From Stenotrophomonas rhizophila (lineage in GTDB: Bacteria; Pseudomonadota; Gammaproteobacteria; Xanthomonadales; Xanthomonadaceae), in contig NZ_CP007597.1 in NCBI RefSeq assembly GCF_000661955.1, forward strand, positions 3,336,755-3,400,754: a stretch of 64,000 nucleotides of DNA. Direction: 5' to 3'. This document shows, piece after piece, positions 18,901 to 24,953 of the stretch (its first letter is position 1; the number at the start of each line of letters is the position of its first letter). The translations under genes were made by a program, and so were the position numbers. Under the pieces are notes generated by a model. The model did no database searches, was not told the DNA's origin, and saw only the letters and a list, made by a program, of their open reading frames with translations.

Positions 18901-19484
18901 CCGGGGGAAACCTGTTCAAATGACTCAGGCATGGCCTGACGCATGCGCTCCATCACTTCGCTGCGCACCAATGGCTTCCCGCCATTGTCTGCATTCATCT
19001 GTGAAACTACCGCGTTCCAGCCCCCAATATTGGCTACAGCCTCGTTCCTACGCGCGGACGCGAGGTAATTGCCGATCAGCTTTGTGTAATCGCGGACTGG
19101 GCCGCCATTTTGCGCGAGATTTGCGGCGGCGTAGGTGACCGCCGCATAGTCTTTGTAGAAGTCGGTGTACAAGCCGTGGGCAATCTCGTGGCCAAGGGCT
19201 GAGCGAAGGACATCCATCTTCTGGACGTCCGAAACCCCCACCGTCGCGCTCTCCCTGATGCGAAGAGTGCCGTCCAAGGTCATGTGTGCGAACTCCGCCG
19301 CATCGTTGGAAAGGAGCTCGATCCGCTTGAGTTGGCCGGTCTGGATGGCACGCTGGAATCGCTCAACCAAACTTGGCGAGCCGGCAAGAGCCTTGCGTAG
19401 CTGGGTTGCTGCCCGAGCTGAAGCTGCGCCTCTGGAGGCGAGGTCGTTCAACATTCCAGTGAGCCTTGCGTTCAACTCAGACAT
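6972..19484 (-). CDS. giant RTX protein (4170 aa) with metallopeptidase-like head, RTX blocks and cadherin-like repeats
   Basis: Predicted type I-secreted RTX protein. N terminus: HEIAH at 99-103 with Glu148 in NEAVAN, a possible zinc-peptidase site. Residues ~340-390 and 478-556 are glycine-zipper, hydrophobic stretches like the membrane-inserting part of RTX toxins; a Gly-Lys (559-560) after them could be an acylation site. Calcium-binding GGxGxD nonapeptide blocks lie at about 810-975, 1120-1240, 1395-1470, 1735-2015 and 2560-2810, some followed by haemolysin-related domains (VISVIG...GWY type). Cadherin-like modules (LDYE..., VNDAP linkers) fill ~2140-2540 and ~2945-3700. An EF-hand-like DLDGDGVET...NGDG module lies at ~3850-4015. 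The start has GGAG 7 bases upstream and overlaps the previous gene by 8 bases. Unusually, no RTX block lies near the C terminus. It could be a toxin, an adhesin or both. Confidence 0.9.
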   Translation of the reverse strand: MSELNARLTGMLNDLASRGAASARAATQLRKALAGSPSLVERFQRAIQTGQLKRIELLSNDAAEFAHMTLDGTLRIRESATVGVSDVQKMDVLRSALGHEIAHGLYTDFYKDYAAVTYAAANLAQNGGPVRDYTKLIGNYLASARRNEAVANIGGWNAVVSQMNADNGGKPLVRSEVMERMRQAMPESFEQVSPGVFELRSGITLTADMRINAGIASNVEAFARDHFDRGSSSLGPGKDVNYLHYYAAGIISYVLSAEMDFNHGEGQSGVHINLGQLGLVESMLERAGLYFNGSSDYFHFTNTGGSPLDGFKRRGTTADQRYSPFQSMNLDLAALQKLAQSGFLGGAIGGAIASALKINDPGWQVLASATLTTVGQNLAQAITAGGMGGRLPSGVFIEVLADLPEEFQTNLRGAAAGAISAYLTAELFSSLGIEGTLGELGQTAASAALAQVVQNAALIADGAKISLFDGLGAAQIFNAVGGYVGARLGASLVKFDTVGGQIGAQIGSAVGAYVGASVATTWAAAGGKVGAIYGPLGAAVGALVGYVLGGLIGSFFSSGKPRSWASVTWEEGADIFVVSGARARSGGSRLGATLLANAVAETLNTVLDITGSQVGFGARVDGGTYGTYGSDYRYWSATPLDLSTAEELIAHGTTRALIGLSGTLVGGDVYIKRALTTHLANLAAPTAFTTTSLIGDLAMAADYSRYSADPWQINALISGAGSSGLGAQWAITFARAIELGLNKRAFTDWTGGFAAWFDQMADGRLDGKGLNAANVAPVFSRTEGRQFRLLDSSGDAVATLEDTVVAADKDEVFGTSGNDSIVVDGATLSSSAGVLINGSALQASHRIEIAAVIDAGAGDDIVRGGDLGNDLLGGSGNDTLVGGLLDDWLFGGDGNDVLFAGNVANVNFVVGDTAAQATAIAGNGGNGNYLDGGAGDDRLYGSIGSDWLEGGAGNDLLVGGEGGDILAGGAGDDRGAGGEARLFGGGGSDQYLFRLGDGRDVVYDEQGSGGIRGSGDSLNDRLAKIANGELARNWAGGGDYEVNGSVKGGEDAIVFGSGLSLQNVQMRRSAASGAGNDLVIALLAYDAAGNAILTGDELIIKDWFESSHRVEWLRFADGEEIRIGDMTSYIIGTGGSDVILGTYGADFLYGGAGNDEIRGLAGNDFGNGGSGDDFVAGDGDQDWVMGGSGNDQVLGGAGNDTVFGDDGDDRVYGGTGADLVVGGRGNDEVVGGAGDDVFRYQRGDGDDTLMDDYVDNWDLVWQNGGYVNGYVRNADGTVSKDGIVYFDGSTWTSHNDWNDEAQVLRRHQGAINGLIARNAGVDSLEFGVGVDIQDVMLQRDGNDLRLVIGRDGEVGQLSGSGDRITIKDWYALGGSIENMVFAATGRHALTDMTLLGGGDGNDTINGTAGKDWLTGNGGDDVIDGGQGGDLLMGNDGNDTLRGGADNDVLYGGRGDDLLHGGAGADTLFGGGGVDIASYAGSVGVRAYLEGTFANTGDAKGDVYSSIDGLEGSSGDDRLGGSVGADVLRGGGGSDVLYGGEGDDTYEYNLGDGNDQIFEGAFALEEVVTSAGDVAGGYSASWESLGQGAGGLYAHRLTITSRETGQVVYKSIDRVDFLFATAQATMPPASAWPYGVARLLGNAWRNTENGSQIVREAFQDVEGGNDVLAFGGGISLSNLRMRTVSGDTQLDVIAAQTGSVRLSDGFTSQRRVEKVQLSDGLVFDLENLRQLAQGGTTADDVVLGGAAADTINGGAGHDVISGGDGDDRLSGGEGDDTLEGGAGADVLDGGSDRISLGLPLESGRGYGDTIRYVSSDAALVLDLAAGTLSGGHATGDTIVMSGGVRSIENVVGTDGFADTFSGDARANRLIGLGGNDWLDGRGGDDVLIGGDGNDTLMGGDGNDAISGDAGDDRLEGGAGNDVLAGGSGADDIYGGVGDDQISGDVGDDKAWGGEGNDTLGGQEGADQLYGDAGDDTLVGGAGDDLLDGGTGNDTLVGEAGNDLLRGGDGNDTYLFDRDGGSDRIEDAQGVNRIVLQNAAPNEVWLQRVGNDLLVSVIGGSTRITIAGYYAGTSRITEITTGGGSLFLAHAEPLLAAMAADSVLVPGSMSSALQEQLASYWQNSNKPAPLVATQYLATDEDVPLTGNVNAVDHDDNITGYTLLTAPGMGNLTLNAVTGAWVYTPAADRHGNDRFVVRVTDADGNTADQVVELAVRSVNDVPSDILAPGPLAVDENAANTLSLGRFGHVDRDGPEDTATFTLVDDGGGRFAISADGVLSVRDGTRLDYETGVAHTVRIRVTDGAGAWFEKNFVIDVRNVNETPFTPSRPPNMAPVLAGEKTGAGTVVGSFVLSDPDKTTPTLQLVTNPGGLLEVVGNQVRVRAGVAIDFEALSKAQGATLVDLDGDGIKEVLLTASVRAHDGSLASDGTLSFTYAIEDENEAPTAVAFAASTTSITETDRVPTGTARPAILLGTLSATDPDTTPGSDFATMAYSVSDSRFEIVNGNQLRLKAGAIVDYEAGTTITVTVVATDRGGAGLSVSKQLVFTVVNRDDYLYGTAAGETLVGQANRDVIQGLGGNDIINGGGGNDDLYGGDGDDTLRGEAGDDKLWGDLGRDTLYGGAGVDELRGGDGDDTLYGDDGDDRLYGEAGNDVLDGGAGSDLLDGGLGNDTLLGGLGNDTLRGGEGDDIVDGGAGADVLSGGAGVDTLTYATATAGVVLDMATGTHGGAAQGDVLEDAFERVIGSSFADTITGTAGDDYIEGGAGNDKLYGGAGNDTLYGGDGDDLLDAQAGNDTLYGGAGNDILIGGDDSDVYLIDRSSGADEIRNYDSSGDDIDVIGYRDISRNDLWFSRTGDDLVISVIGTSVQTTIKGWYTTTNASDRASYKIDFFLAGEHATSTINAEALVALMAGKTKPATLADYQALHADAAFENQWRHHWDGNGLPTVSVVANQQINEDGQVAVQFTVGDDLTPASGVSVRAVAVDATDLSTVLAWMNPPTITVGANGSRTVTLVPKGNASGRVAIKLIATDAGGLVTERVFFLDVAPVVDAPLITRAVQVGTTLDGGTLALDVQAALSDKDGSETLEIRISNLPAGLTLNKGTHLGNGVWSLTPAQLAGLALVGPATWSADLAGTAALTVTAIAKELATGQTSSKTQTLTVTINARPTDITVDRALSTAESTSEAPLANGTVLGNFARVDADNDGFTFSLADNAGGRFAISAAGVLTIANASLLDYETNASHQIVVRVTDAGGLTRDKTFTVAVTNVDEAPGTPTVSNQPVAIAAENAALGGVLIANLSSSGGNGTYSYVLEGDSRGWFTLVGNQLKFRAGLVLDFEALKAAGMTLSDADGDGRQEAVYSVSVRAVSGGLSSVGVRTITVRLEDVNDAPHGITADRTLTIAENTANGAAVGTFSGQDQDTTDGLTFSLVNNAGGRFAISAAGALTVANGSLLDYESATTHAVTVRVTDSHGATRDQVFQVGVSNVNEAPRTPDVVQHIVLTGENTGVAGQVVATLSSSDPDGTTPSYQVINDPFAWFVISGNQLKYNVSSFDFEAVAPYLQLIDGDGDGQLEAYYNVTLRATDGALVSGNREVTVRIEDVNEAPTTWGQSVSLAESAPGAGQTVFQFTNWSDPDSQWYNRDHRFAITGGASNLFGINATTGQIALHGQLDYEAAQSHQILVTVTDRGGLSSSTWVTINVQNVNDRPTVVRVEDNGIQVMWGSDAEDGLALLVVTSAIEFVHVTGQYTDTYSGEGYSYDRGITTRAVSGDGFLTGYHHSANYLATRVNARGSWRQETSGNWGDPRGSGAGYFEETNYETWYEITVASVDSGGLWSDPIKFVVNMHGARLGPVVLDLDGDGVETVGWAQSATRFDMNGDGVRDLTGWVGPHDGLLVLDRNRNGVIDSGAEISFTADLDGAHSDLEGLAAYDSNGDRRFDANDARFGEFQVWRDGNRDGISQADELLTLQQAGVASINLDAQRTGQMPGQTPDNTTYANGQFTRTDGSQGALADMFFAFGERNNDEGGTGQNLNAGNGNGGRDLGSGDATSGRVNRRGGNLRVAASADLPQSGTPPVVAGAPDRFGGVEQTAAERRQAPSGQDRRPAVDDSLPTSPRTSRSALHDNLALAQKKRFQMIEAMSTFDAQPYAQGISTAARNPATMELLTAIPDYRISHS

Positions 19485-20085
19485 GATCTTGCTCCGTCGG
19501 CAGGATTGAAATGGTTTCGACGCACTTGGAGTTCGGCGTATCGGTTTCGACGGCGTCGTAGCTGATCACATGGATAGAGATACGTCGCCGGGAGTAGTGC
19601 CAGAGGTTCGGACTAACTGGAGGTCCACCGGCGAATCCGCCTGAGAACCCCAAGCCGCGGAGCCTTCGCTCGAACGAATCAACGCGGAAGGTGCACTGAC
19701 GCTTGAGCTCGCCAGGGCGCAGCGGTGCAAATGCGACGAACTGGAACTCGCGACCAGCCTGGGACGTCTTCACATCCACCCCATAGGACCATCCGGCTGG
19801 GACCTCGCGCCGCGCACCGCGTGCGCGCACCCTTCCTATTCCGGGTAGCAGTCGCACGGCAAATGCCCGTTCAACATCGGCGATCGATATGCCGTGCCAC
19901 GCGTTGCTCCCCGATTGGCCGCCGATCAATGCAACGAGCCGGTCTTCAGGGCTCGCCAAGCGCGCAGACGGCTCACCGGCCAATGGCTGGCCAAGCGGGA
20001 GAAAGAGCAGGCTTAGGCCAAGCAAAGCTGCCATGCGGCTACGTACCCGCCTGTGCCGGACGTCGAATGGTGCGCAGACTCTCAT
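19477..20085 (-). CDS. unknown exported protein of the RTX operon
   Basis: A 202-residue protein not recognised as any named family. It has an arginine-rich start (RHRRVRSR), a hydrophobic core (AALLGLSLLFLPLGQPLAG) and a likely cleavage site before EPSARL, so it should reach the periplasm. Two cysteines (in KRQCTF and NSKCVE) could form a disulfide. It sits between the adaptor and RTX genes with overlaps on both sides (ATGA with hlyD, 8 bases with the RTX gene). The tight coupling suggests a job in export, folding or self-protection from the RTX protein; that is inference. A start at 20034 (MAALLG) would give a shorter signal. Confidence 0.75.
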   Translation of the reverse strand: MRVCAPFDVRHRRVRSRMAALLGLSLLFLPLGQPLAGEPSARLASPEDRLVALIGGQSGSNAWHGISIADVERAFAVRLLPGIGRVRARGARREVPAGWSYGVDVKTSQAGREFQFVAFAPLRPGELKRQCTFRVDSFERRLRGLGFSGGFAGGPPVSPNLWHYSRRRISIHVISYDAVETDTPNSKCVETISILPTEQDHV

Positions 20086-21479
20086 CGTTCCCTCCCCGCT
20101 TCCTGCATCCGCCTCGACAGCGGCGACAGCAGGTATTCGATGATCCTTCGGTCCCCGGTCTTGATCTCGGCGGTGGCGGCCAGTCCTGGTGCAAGCGCCA
20201 TGCGCCGGCCGTCGATCTCGATCCAGGAACGAAGCAAGCGCACGCGCGCGGGATAGCGCAGGCCTTCCTTCTCGGTCTGCACCGCATCCCGGCCGACGGT
20301 TTCGATCACGCCGTCGACCACGCCGTAGCGGGTGAAGGGGTATGCCTCCAGCTTCACTTCAACCGCTTGCCCTTCACGTACGAAACCGGCATCTCGGTTG
20401 GGCAACATCGCGTCCACCATCAGTTCGCCGTCATGCGGCACCACTACCATCAGGGGATCGGCAGGTTTCACCACTCCCCCCAGGGTATGCACCTGCAACT
20501 GCTGCACCACGCCAGTCACCGGAGCACGCAGTATCGTGTGGCTGGCCTTGTCCTCGGCCTTCTTGAGTTCTTCGGCACGCAGCGCGCGGGCGGCTTCGGC
20601 CTCGGTGAGTGCATCCAGTGCTTCGCGCGCGAATTCGCTGCGGCTCTTGGCCAACTGCTGGTTGGCGGCCAACTGTGCCGCACCGGCCTTACCACGCTCT
20701 TCGCGACGGATCGCCAGGTCCTGGCGCATTCCCACTACCCGCTCCTTGATCTCCGCCACCTGCAGTCGCGGCACGTAGTTGTCACGACTGAGAGCTTCCA
20801 TTTTGGTCAGCTGGTCCGTCGCAAGCGGCAGCTGTTCCTCGAGCTTGGCGACTTCGGCATCGATCATCCCGCGCTCGCCATCGCGCTGACTGCGCTCCTG
20901 GCGCAACCCGGCCACTGTGGCGTCGAATTCGCGGTGCTTGGCGATCAGCAGCGATTGCTGGATGGCCACTGTCGACGGTTCAGCGCCTTCGGGCGCGATG
21001 AAGCGGCCTTCCCGCCCTTCGATATGCTCCACGACGGCACGAGCACGGGCCACATCGATCTGCGCGCTCAACAACGCCTGGCGCGCCTGCTCCACCTCGG
21101 CACGGCTGACGGTGGGATCCAGGTCAAGCAGGGGCGCGCCGGCCTTGACCATCTGGCCTTCGACTACATGGATGGCGCGTACCACGCCCTGATCGGCCGC
21201 CTGCAGGATCTTGACGTTGCCACGCGGGATCACCTTGCCTTCGGCCACGGCAACCATGTCAAGGCGGCCAATGCATGACCAGACCAACGCGATGGCCAGG
21301 AACGCGATCAGCACCCATAACACCGCACGGCCGAGTGGATTGGGCGGCTTTTCGAGGATTTCCAGCGCTGCAGGCAGAAAATCCGGGGCGGCCGATACGG
21401 GACGGTCGCCCGCGGCACGCTCCGCGCGCAGGCTCTCGCGCAGGATCGCAAGATGGTGCCGAAGACCCTTGAACATCAC
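20082..21479 (-). CDS. HlyD-family type I secretion adaptor
   Basis: A 465-residue membrane-fusion protein. It has a short cytosolic N terminus, one membrane helix at about residues 51-69 (VLWVLIAFLAIALVWSCI), a biotinyl-lipoyl half-motif (GNVKILQAADQGVVRAIHVVEGQMVKAGAPLL), a long periplasmic coiled coil rich in Glu, Arg and Ala, the second lipoyl half (LRAPVTGVVQQLQVHTLGGVV) and the C-terminal beta-barrel with GLRYPARVRL. It links the ABC transporter to an outer-membrane TolC; no TolC gene lies in the window, so a chromosomal one is presumably shared. It follows the transporter by 36 bases. Confidence 0.93.
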   Translation of the reverse strand: MMFKGLRHHLAILRESLRAERAAGDRPVSAAPDFLPAALEILEKPPNPLGRAVLWVLIAFLAIALVWSCIGRLDMVAVAEGKVIPRGNVKILQAADQGVVRAIHVVEGQMVKAGAPLLDLDPTVSRAEVEQARQALLSAQIDVARARAVVEHIEGREGRFIAPEGAEPSTVAIQQSLLIAKHREFDATVAGLRQERSQRDGERGMIDAEVAKLEEQLPLATDQLTKMEALSRDNYVPRLQVAEIKERVVGMRQDLAIRREERGKAGAAQLAANQQLAKSRSEFAREALDALTEAEAARALRAEELKKAEDKASHTILRAPVTGVVQQLQVHTLGGVVKPADPLMVVVPHDGELMVDAMLPNRDAGFVREGQAVEVKLEAYPFTRYGVVDGVIETVGRDAVQTEKEGLRYPARVRLLRSWIEIDGRRMALAPGLAATAEIKTGDRRIIEYLLSPLSRRMQEAGRER

Positions 21480-21515
21480 GATGCGTCCTTGCCGTGTGGG
21501 GAGTGTGGGGCGGGG

Positions 21516-23699
21516 TCAGTTGACCGGGGCGGCCATTGCAGGCAGCCCCATCTGTTTGGTGTAGAGCATCGAGTAGCGGCCACCGGCGCGGAGCAGAGTG
21601 TCGTGCGTACCGGTTTCCGTGATGCGGCCACGTTCCAGGGTGATGATGCGGTGGGCCTGGCGTACCGCCGACAGCCGGTGGGCAATGATGATGACCGTGC
21701 GGTCGGCCGCCATCCGCTTGAGGTTGTCCTGGATGATCTCTTCGCTTTCGGCGTCCAGCGCCGACGTCGCTTCGTCGAAGATCAGGATCTTCGGATCGGT
21801 CGCCAGCGCACGCGCGATCGCGATACGTTGGCGCTGCCCGCCGGACAGGTTGCCACCGCGCTCGTCGATGCGGGTGTCATACGCTTCGGGCAGTTCCAGG
21901 ATGAACTCATGCGCCCCGGAAAGCTTGGCCACTTCGACCACCCGGCTCATCGGCATCGCCGGGTCGGCCATGGCGATGTTCTCGCGCACGCTGCGGTTGA
22001 ACAGCAGGCTTTCCTGCAGCACCACGCCCACCTGCCGGCGCAGCCAGGTGGGGTCGACCATGGAAAGGTCCACGCCATCGACCAGAATGCGCCCACGTTC
22101 GGGCGTGTGCAGCCGCTGGATGAGCTTGGTCAGGGTGGACTTGCCGGACCCGGACGGACCGACCACACCGATGATCTCGCCGGGGGCGATGTCCAGCGAC
22201 AACTCCGACAGCACTTCCGGCCCGTCAGGCCGGTAGCGGAAGGCCACATGCTCCAGCGCGATGCGTCCCTCCACGCTGGGCAGGCTGGCGCGTGAGGGCG
22301 AGCTGGCCGGCTCGGTCGGAGAATTGAGGATGTCGCCCAGCCGATCCACGGCGATGCGGGCCTGCTGGAAATCCTGCGCCAGCTGCGCAAGCCGCAGTAC
22401 CGGGCCGGACACCTGGCCGGCCAGCATGTTGAAGGCCACCAGCTCGCCAACGGTCAACTTGCCATCGATCACCAGGCGCGCACCAAAGAACAGCAGCGCG
22501 ACGGTGGCCAGCTTGTGGATCAGCTGGATCGCCTGCGAGCCCCAGTTGGCCAGCATGCTGGCGCGGAAACTGGCCTGGATGTAGCCGGCCAGCTGCTTGT
22601 CCCAGCGATTCTGCGCCTGCGGCTCCACCGCCAGCGCCTTCAGCGTTTCCACGCCGGTCACCGCTTCCACCAGGAACGACTGGTTCTCCGCACCACGGAT
22701 GAACTTCTCGTCCAGCCGGCGGCGCAGCATCGGACCAACCAGCATCACCACGGCCGCATACAACGGCAGGGTGATCAACACGATCAGCAGCAAGGTGGGG
22801 CTGTACAGCCACATCACCAGCAGGAAGACGATGGCGAAGAACAGGTCCAGCACCACGGTCTGCGCCGAGGAGGTCAGGAAGTCGCGGATGGTTTCCAGCT
22901 CTCGCACCCGCGCCACCGAATCGCCGACCCGGCGGGCCTGGAAATAGGCCAGCGGCAGGTGGGTGAGGTGCGCGAACAGCTTCGACCCCAGTTCGGCGTC
23001 GACCCGGCTGGTGGTATGCGAGAAAAGATAGGTGCGCAGACCGCCCATGGTGACTTCAAACACCGACACCACCATCAGGCCTATCGCCAGCACTTCCAGC
23101 GTGGTGATGCCCTTGTGGACCAGCACCTTGTCGATCACCACCTGGAAGAACAGCGGGGTGATCAGCGCCATCAACTGCAGGAAGAACGAGGCCAGCAGCA
23201 CATCGCGCAGCAACCGGCGGTACTTCACCAGCGCGGGAATGAACCAGCTGATATCGAAGGCACGCGCAGCGCCGGCCACCCCCTCGCGGGTGGTCATCAG
23301 CAGCAGGCGGCCATCGTAGTCCAGGGCGAAATCGGCCAGTGACTGGGTAACCGGGCGTTCGTGGTCGCCCGCGTCGAAACGCAGCACGCGCTCAGCGTCG
23401 GCTTTCAGCACCAGGGTGTAGCGCCCCCCGGCCAGGCAGGCCATCGCCGGCAGCGGGTAGTCGCCCAGACTGAAGGCATCGGCATTGACCACGCGCGCCT
23501 TCACGTCCAGACGTTTGGCGAGTTTGAGCAGATCCTGAGGGGTTATCGCACCGCCGGGATTGCCCAGCTGGTGACGCAGCTGGTCCGGCTCGGCCGGTCG
23601 GTCGAGAAACCCCAACAGCGCGACAAAGCACCCCAGCGCATTCTCGTCAGCCGCGCAGGGTTCATCCTGCAGATCAATCCTTGATCCGTCACTTGCCAC
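21516..23699 (-). CDS. HlyB-like type I secretion ABC transporter with an inactive C39-like domain
   Basis: An ABC exporter: N-terminal C39-like domain (~25-150), six-helix membrane domain (FFLQLMALITPLFFQVVIDKV region), ATPase with Walker A VVGPSGSGKST, signature LSGGQRQR and Walker B ILIFDEATSALD. By recalled alignment to HlyB the catalytic Cys and His positions are Leu and Tyr, so the domain should dock the substrate rather than cut it. The frame is open to an ATG at 23777, but that start lacks a Shine-Dalgarno site and would lie upstream of a good promoter (TAGACA-16-TATAGA). I prefer the GTG at 23699 with AGGA 7 bases upstream, giving 727 residues. First gene of the RTX operon. Confidence 0.9.
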   Translation of the reverse strand: MASDGSRIDLQDEPCAADENALGCFVALLGFLDRPAEPDQLRHQLGNPGGAITPQDLLKLAKRLDVKARVVNADAFSLGDYPLPAMACLAGGRYTLVLKADAERVLRFDAGDHERPVTQSLADFALDYDGRLLLMTTREGVAGAARAFDISWFIPALVKYRRLLRDVLLASFFLQLMALITPLFFQVVIDKVLVHKGITTLEVLAIGLMVVSVFEVTMGGLRTYLFSHTTSRVDAELGSKLFAHLTHLPLAYFQARRVGDSVARVRELETIRDFLTSSAQTVVLDLFFAIVFLLVMWLYSPTLLLIVLITLPLYAAVVMLVGPMLRRRLDEKFIRGAENQSFLVEAVTGVETLKALAVEPQAQNRWDKQLAGYIQASFRASMLANWGSQAIQLIHKLATVALLFFGARLVIDGKLTVGELVAFNMLAGQVSGPVLRLAQLAQDFQQARIAVDRLGDILNSPTEPASSPSRASLPSVEGRIALEHVAFRYRPDGPEVLSELSLDIAPGEIIGVVGPSGSGKSTLTKLIQRLHTPERGRILVDGVDLSMVDPTWLRRQVGVVLQESLLFNRSVRENIAMADPAMPMSRVVEVAKLSGAHEFILELPEAYDTRIDERGGNLSGGQRQRIAIARALATDPKILIFDEATSALDAESEEIIQDNLKRMAADRTVIIIAHRLSAVRQAHRIITLERGRITETGTHDTLLRAGGRYSMLYTKQMGLPAMAAPVN

Positions 23700-23730
23700 T
23701 GCCCTGTCCTGTTGGCCCCTGTGGCGCGAC

Positions 23731-23758
23731 TCTATAGCCGGCTTGTGCATTCTGTCTA
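23731..23758 (-). promoter_or_regulatory. predicted promoter of the RTX secretion operon
   Basis: On the minus strand: -35 TAGACA (23753-23758), a 16-base spacer, and -10 TATAGA (23731-23736), about 25 bases before the preferred GTG start of the transporter. Confidence 0.55.
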
Positions 23759-23763
23759 TCGCA

Positions 23764-23775
23764 GAAAACGTTTTC
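23764..23775. promoter_or_regulatory. LacI/GalR-type palindrome between the RTX operon and its divergent regulator
   Basis: A perfect 12-bp palindrome, GAAAACGTTTTC, with a central CG, 5 bases upstream of the predicted -35 box of the RTX promoter and 147 bases before the LacI-family gene. Its position fits control of one or both divergent units. Confidence 0.6.
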
Positions 23776-23921
23776 ATGGCACGGGATCGCCGGGCGTGAT
23801 GGATTTCACATTCCCCGGGGCCAATGCCCGCCCTGCCTGGCCCGGTGACACCCGCCCGGCCAGCGCCCGGGTGCCGTGCCGCATGGCATCATGCAGGTCG
23901 TCGTTCCCGCCGTTCCCAGCA

Positions 23922-24953
23922 ATGACCATCCGCGGCAAAGCCACCTCCCTGGACATCGCCCACCTGGCCGGGGTGTCGCAGCCGACCGTCTCGCGCGCCC
24001 TGCGCGGCAGCCCGATGGTCAATCCGGAAACCCGCGAGCGCATCCTGCGCATCGCCCGGGAGCTGAACTACAAGGTCGACAAGAACGCCTCCAGCCTGCG
24101 CCTGCGCAATGCCGGCACGTTGGCCCTGCTGTTCTTCGAAGACCCCACCAACGACGACTCGCTGATCAACCCGTTCTTCCACGCCATGCTGGGCTCGATC
24201 ACCCGTGCCTGCGCGCTGCGCGGCTACGACCTGCTGGTGTCCTTCCAGCAGCTGTCCACCGACTGGCAGGCCGACTACGAAGACAGCAACAAGGCCGACG
24301 GCATCATCCTGCTCGGCTATGGCGACTACCACGAGTCGCGCGAGCGGCTGCAGCGGCTGGTTGAACAGGGCACCCACTTCGTGCGCTGGGGCGCGGCCCT
24401 GCCCGACCAGCCCGGGGTCTCGATCGGCAGCGACAACTTCCAGGGCGGTTTCGACATCACCGCCCACCTGCTCGACCAGGGCTGCCAGCGCATCGCCTTC
24501 ATCGGCCACGCGTCCAGCCACTACCCCGAGTTCGAGGAGCGCTACCGCGGGCATGTGGCGGCGATGGCGGCACGCGGCATCCGCGCCGAACCGGGCCTGC
24601 AGCACGACGCGATCACCACCGAGCAGGACGGGTTCGACGCCTGCCAGGCGTTGCTGGCACGCGGCGAGACAGTGGATGGCGTGTTCGCGGCCAGCGACCT
24701 GATCGCGATCGGCGCCATGCGGGCGCTGCGCGAGCACGGTCTGCGCGTGCCGCAGGATGTGGCGCTGGCCGGCTTCGACGATATCCCGCTGGCCGCATCG
24801 GTGTCGCCGCCGCTCACCACCGTGCAGCAGGACACCAAACAGGCCGGGCAGCTGCTGGTGGAAAAGCTGCTGGCGCTGATCAGCGGCGCGCCGGTGGACG
24901 GGCAGACCATTCCGGTGAAGCAGGTGCTGCGCGAGTCGTCACGGCGGCGTTGA
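23922..24953 (+). CDS. LacI-family transcriptional regulator
   Basis: A 343-residue LacI/GalR regulator. The N-terminal helix-turn-helix reads SLDIAHLAGVSQPTVSRALRG, followed by the hinge (NYKVDKNASSLR) and a periplasmic-binding-protein-like sugar domain (GIILLGYGDY; IGSDNFQGGF; AASDLIAIGAMRALREHG; LAGFDDIPLAA). I chose the ATG at 23922 because earlier in-frame ATGs add an unrelated leader before the HTH. It is divergent from the RTX operon with a LacI-type palindrome between, and tail-to-tail with the hydrolase gene (15-base overlap). The effector is unknown. It might control the RTX operon, itself, or the maltodextrin operators further on. Confidence 0.9.
   Translation: MTIRGKATSLDIAHLAGVSQPTVSRALRGSPMVNPETRERILRIARELNYKVDKNASSLRLRNAGTLALLFFEDPTNDDSLINPFFHAMLGSITRACALRGYDLLVSFQQLSTDWQADYEDSNKADGIILLGYGDYHESRERLQRLVEQGTHFVRWGAALPDQPGVSIGSDNFQGGFDITAHLLDQGCQRIAFIGHASSHYPEFEERYRGHVAAMAARGIRAEPGLQHDAITTEQDGFDACQALLARGETVDGVFAASDLIAIGAMRALREHGLRVPQDVALAGFDDIPLAASVSPPLTTVQQDTKQAGQLLVEKLLALISGAPVDGQTIPVKQVLRESSRRR

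Noticed and set aside
21516..23699. Bacteriocin-type transporter with an active C39 peptidase
   Set aside because: By recalled alignment to HlyB the catalytic Cys and His positions are Leu and Tyr, and the partner is a large RTX protein rather than a double-glycine peptide.
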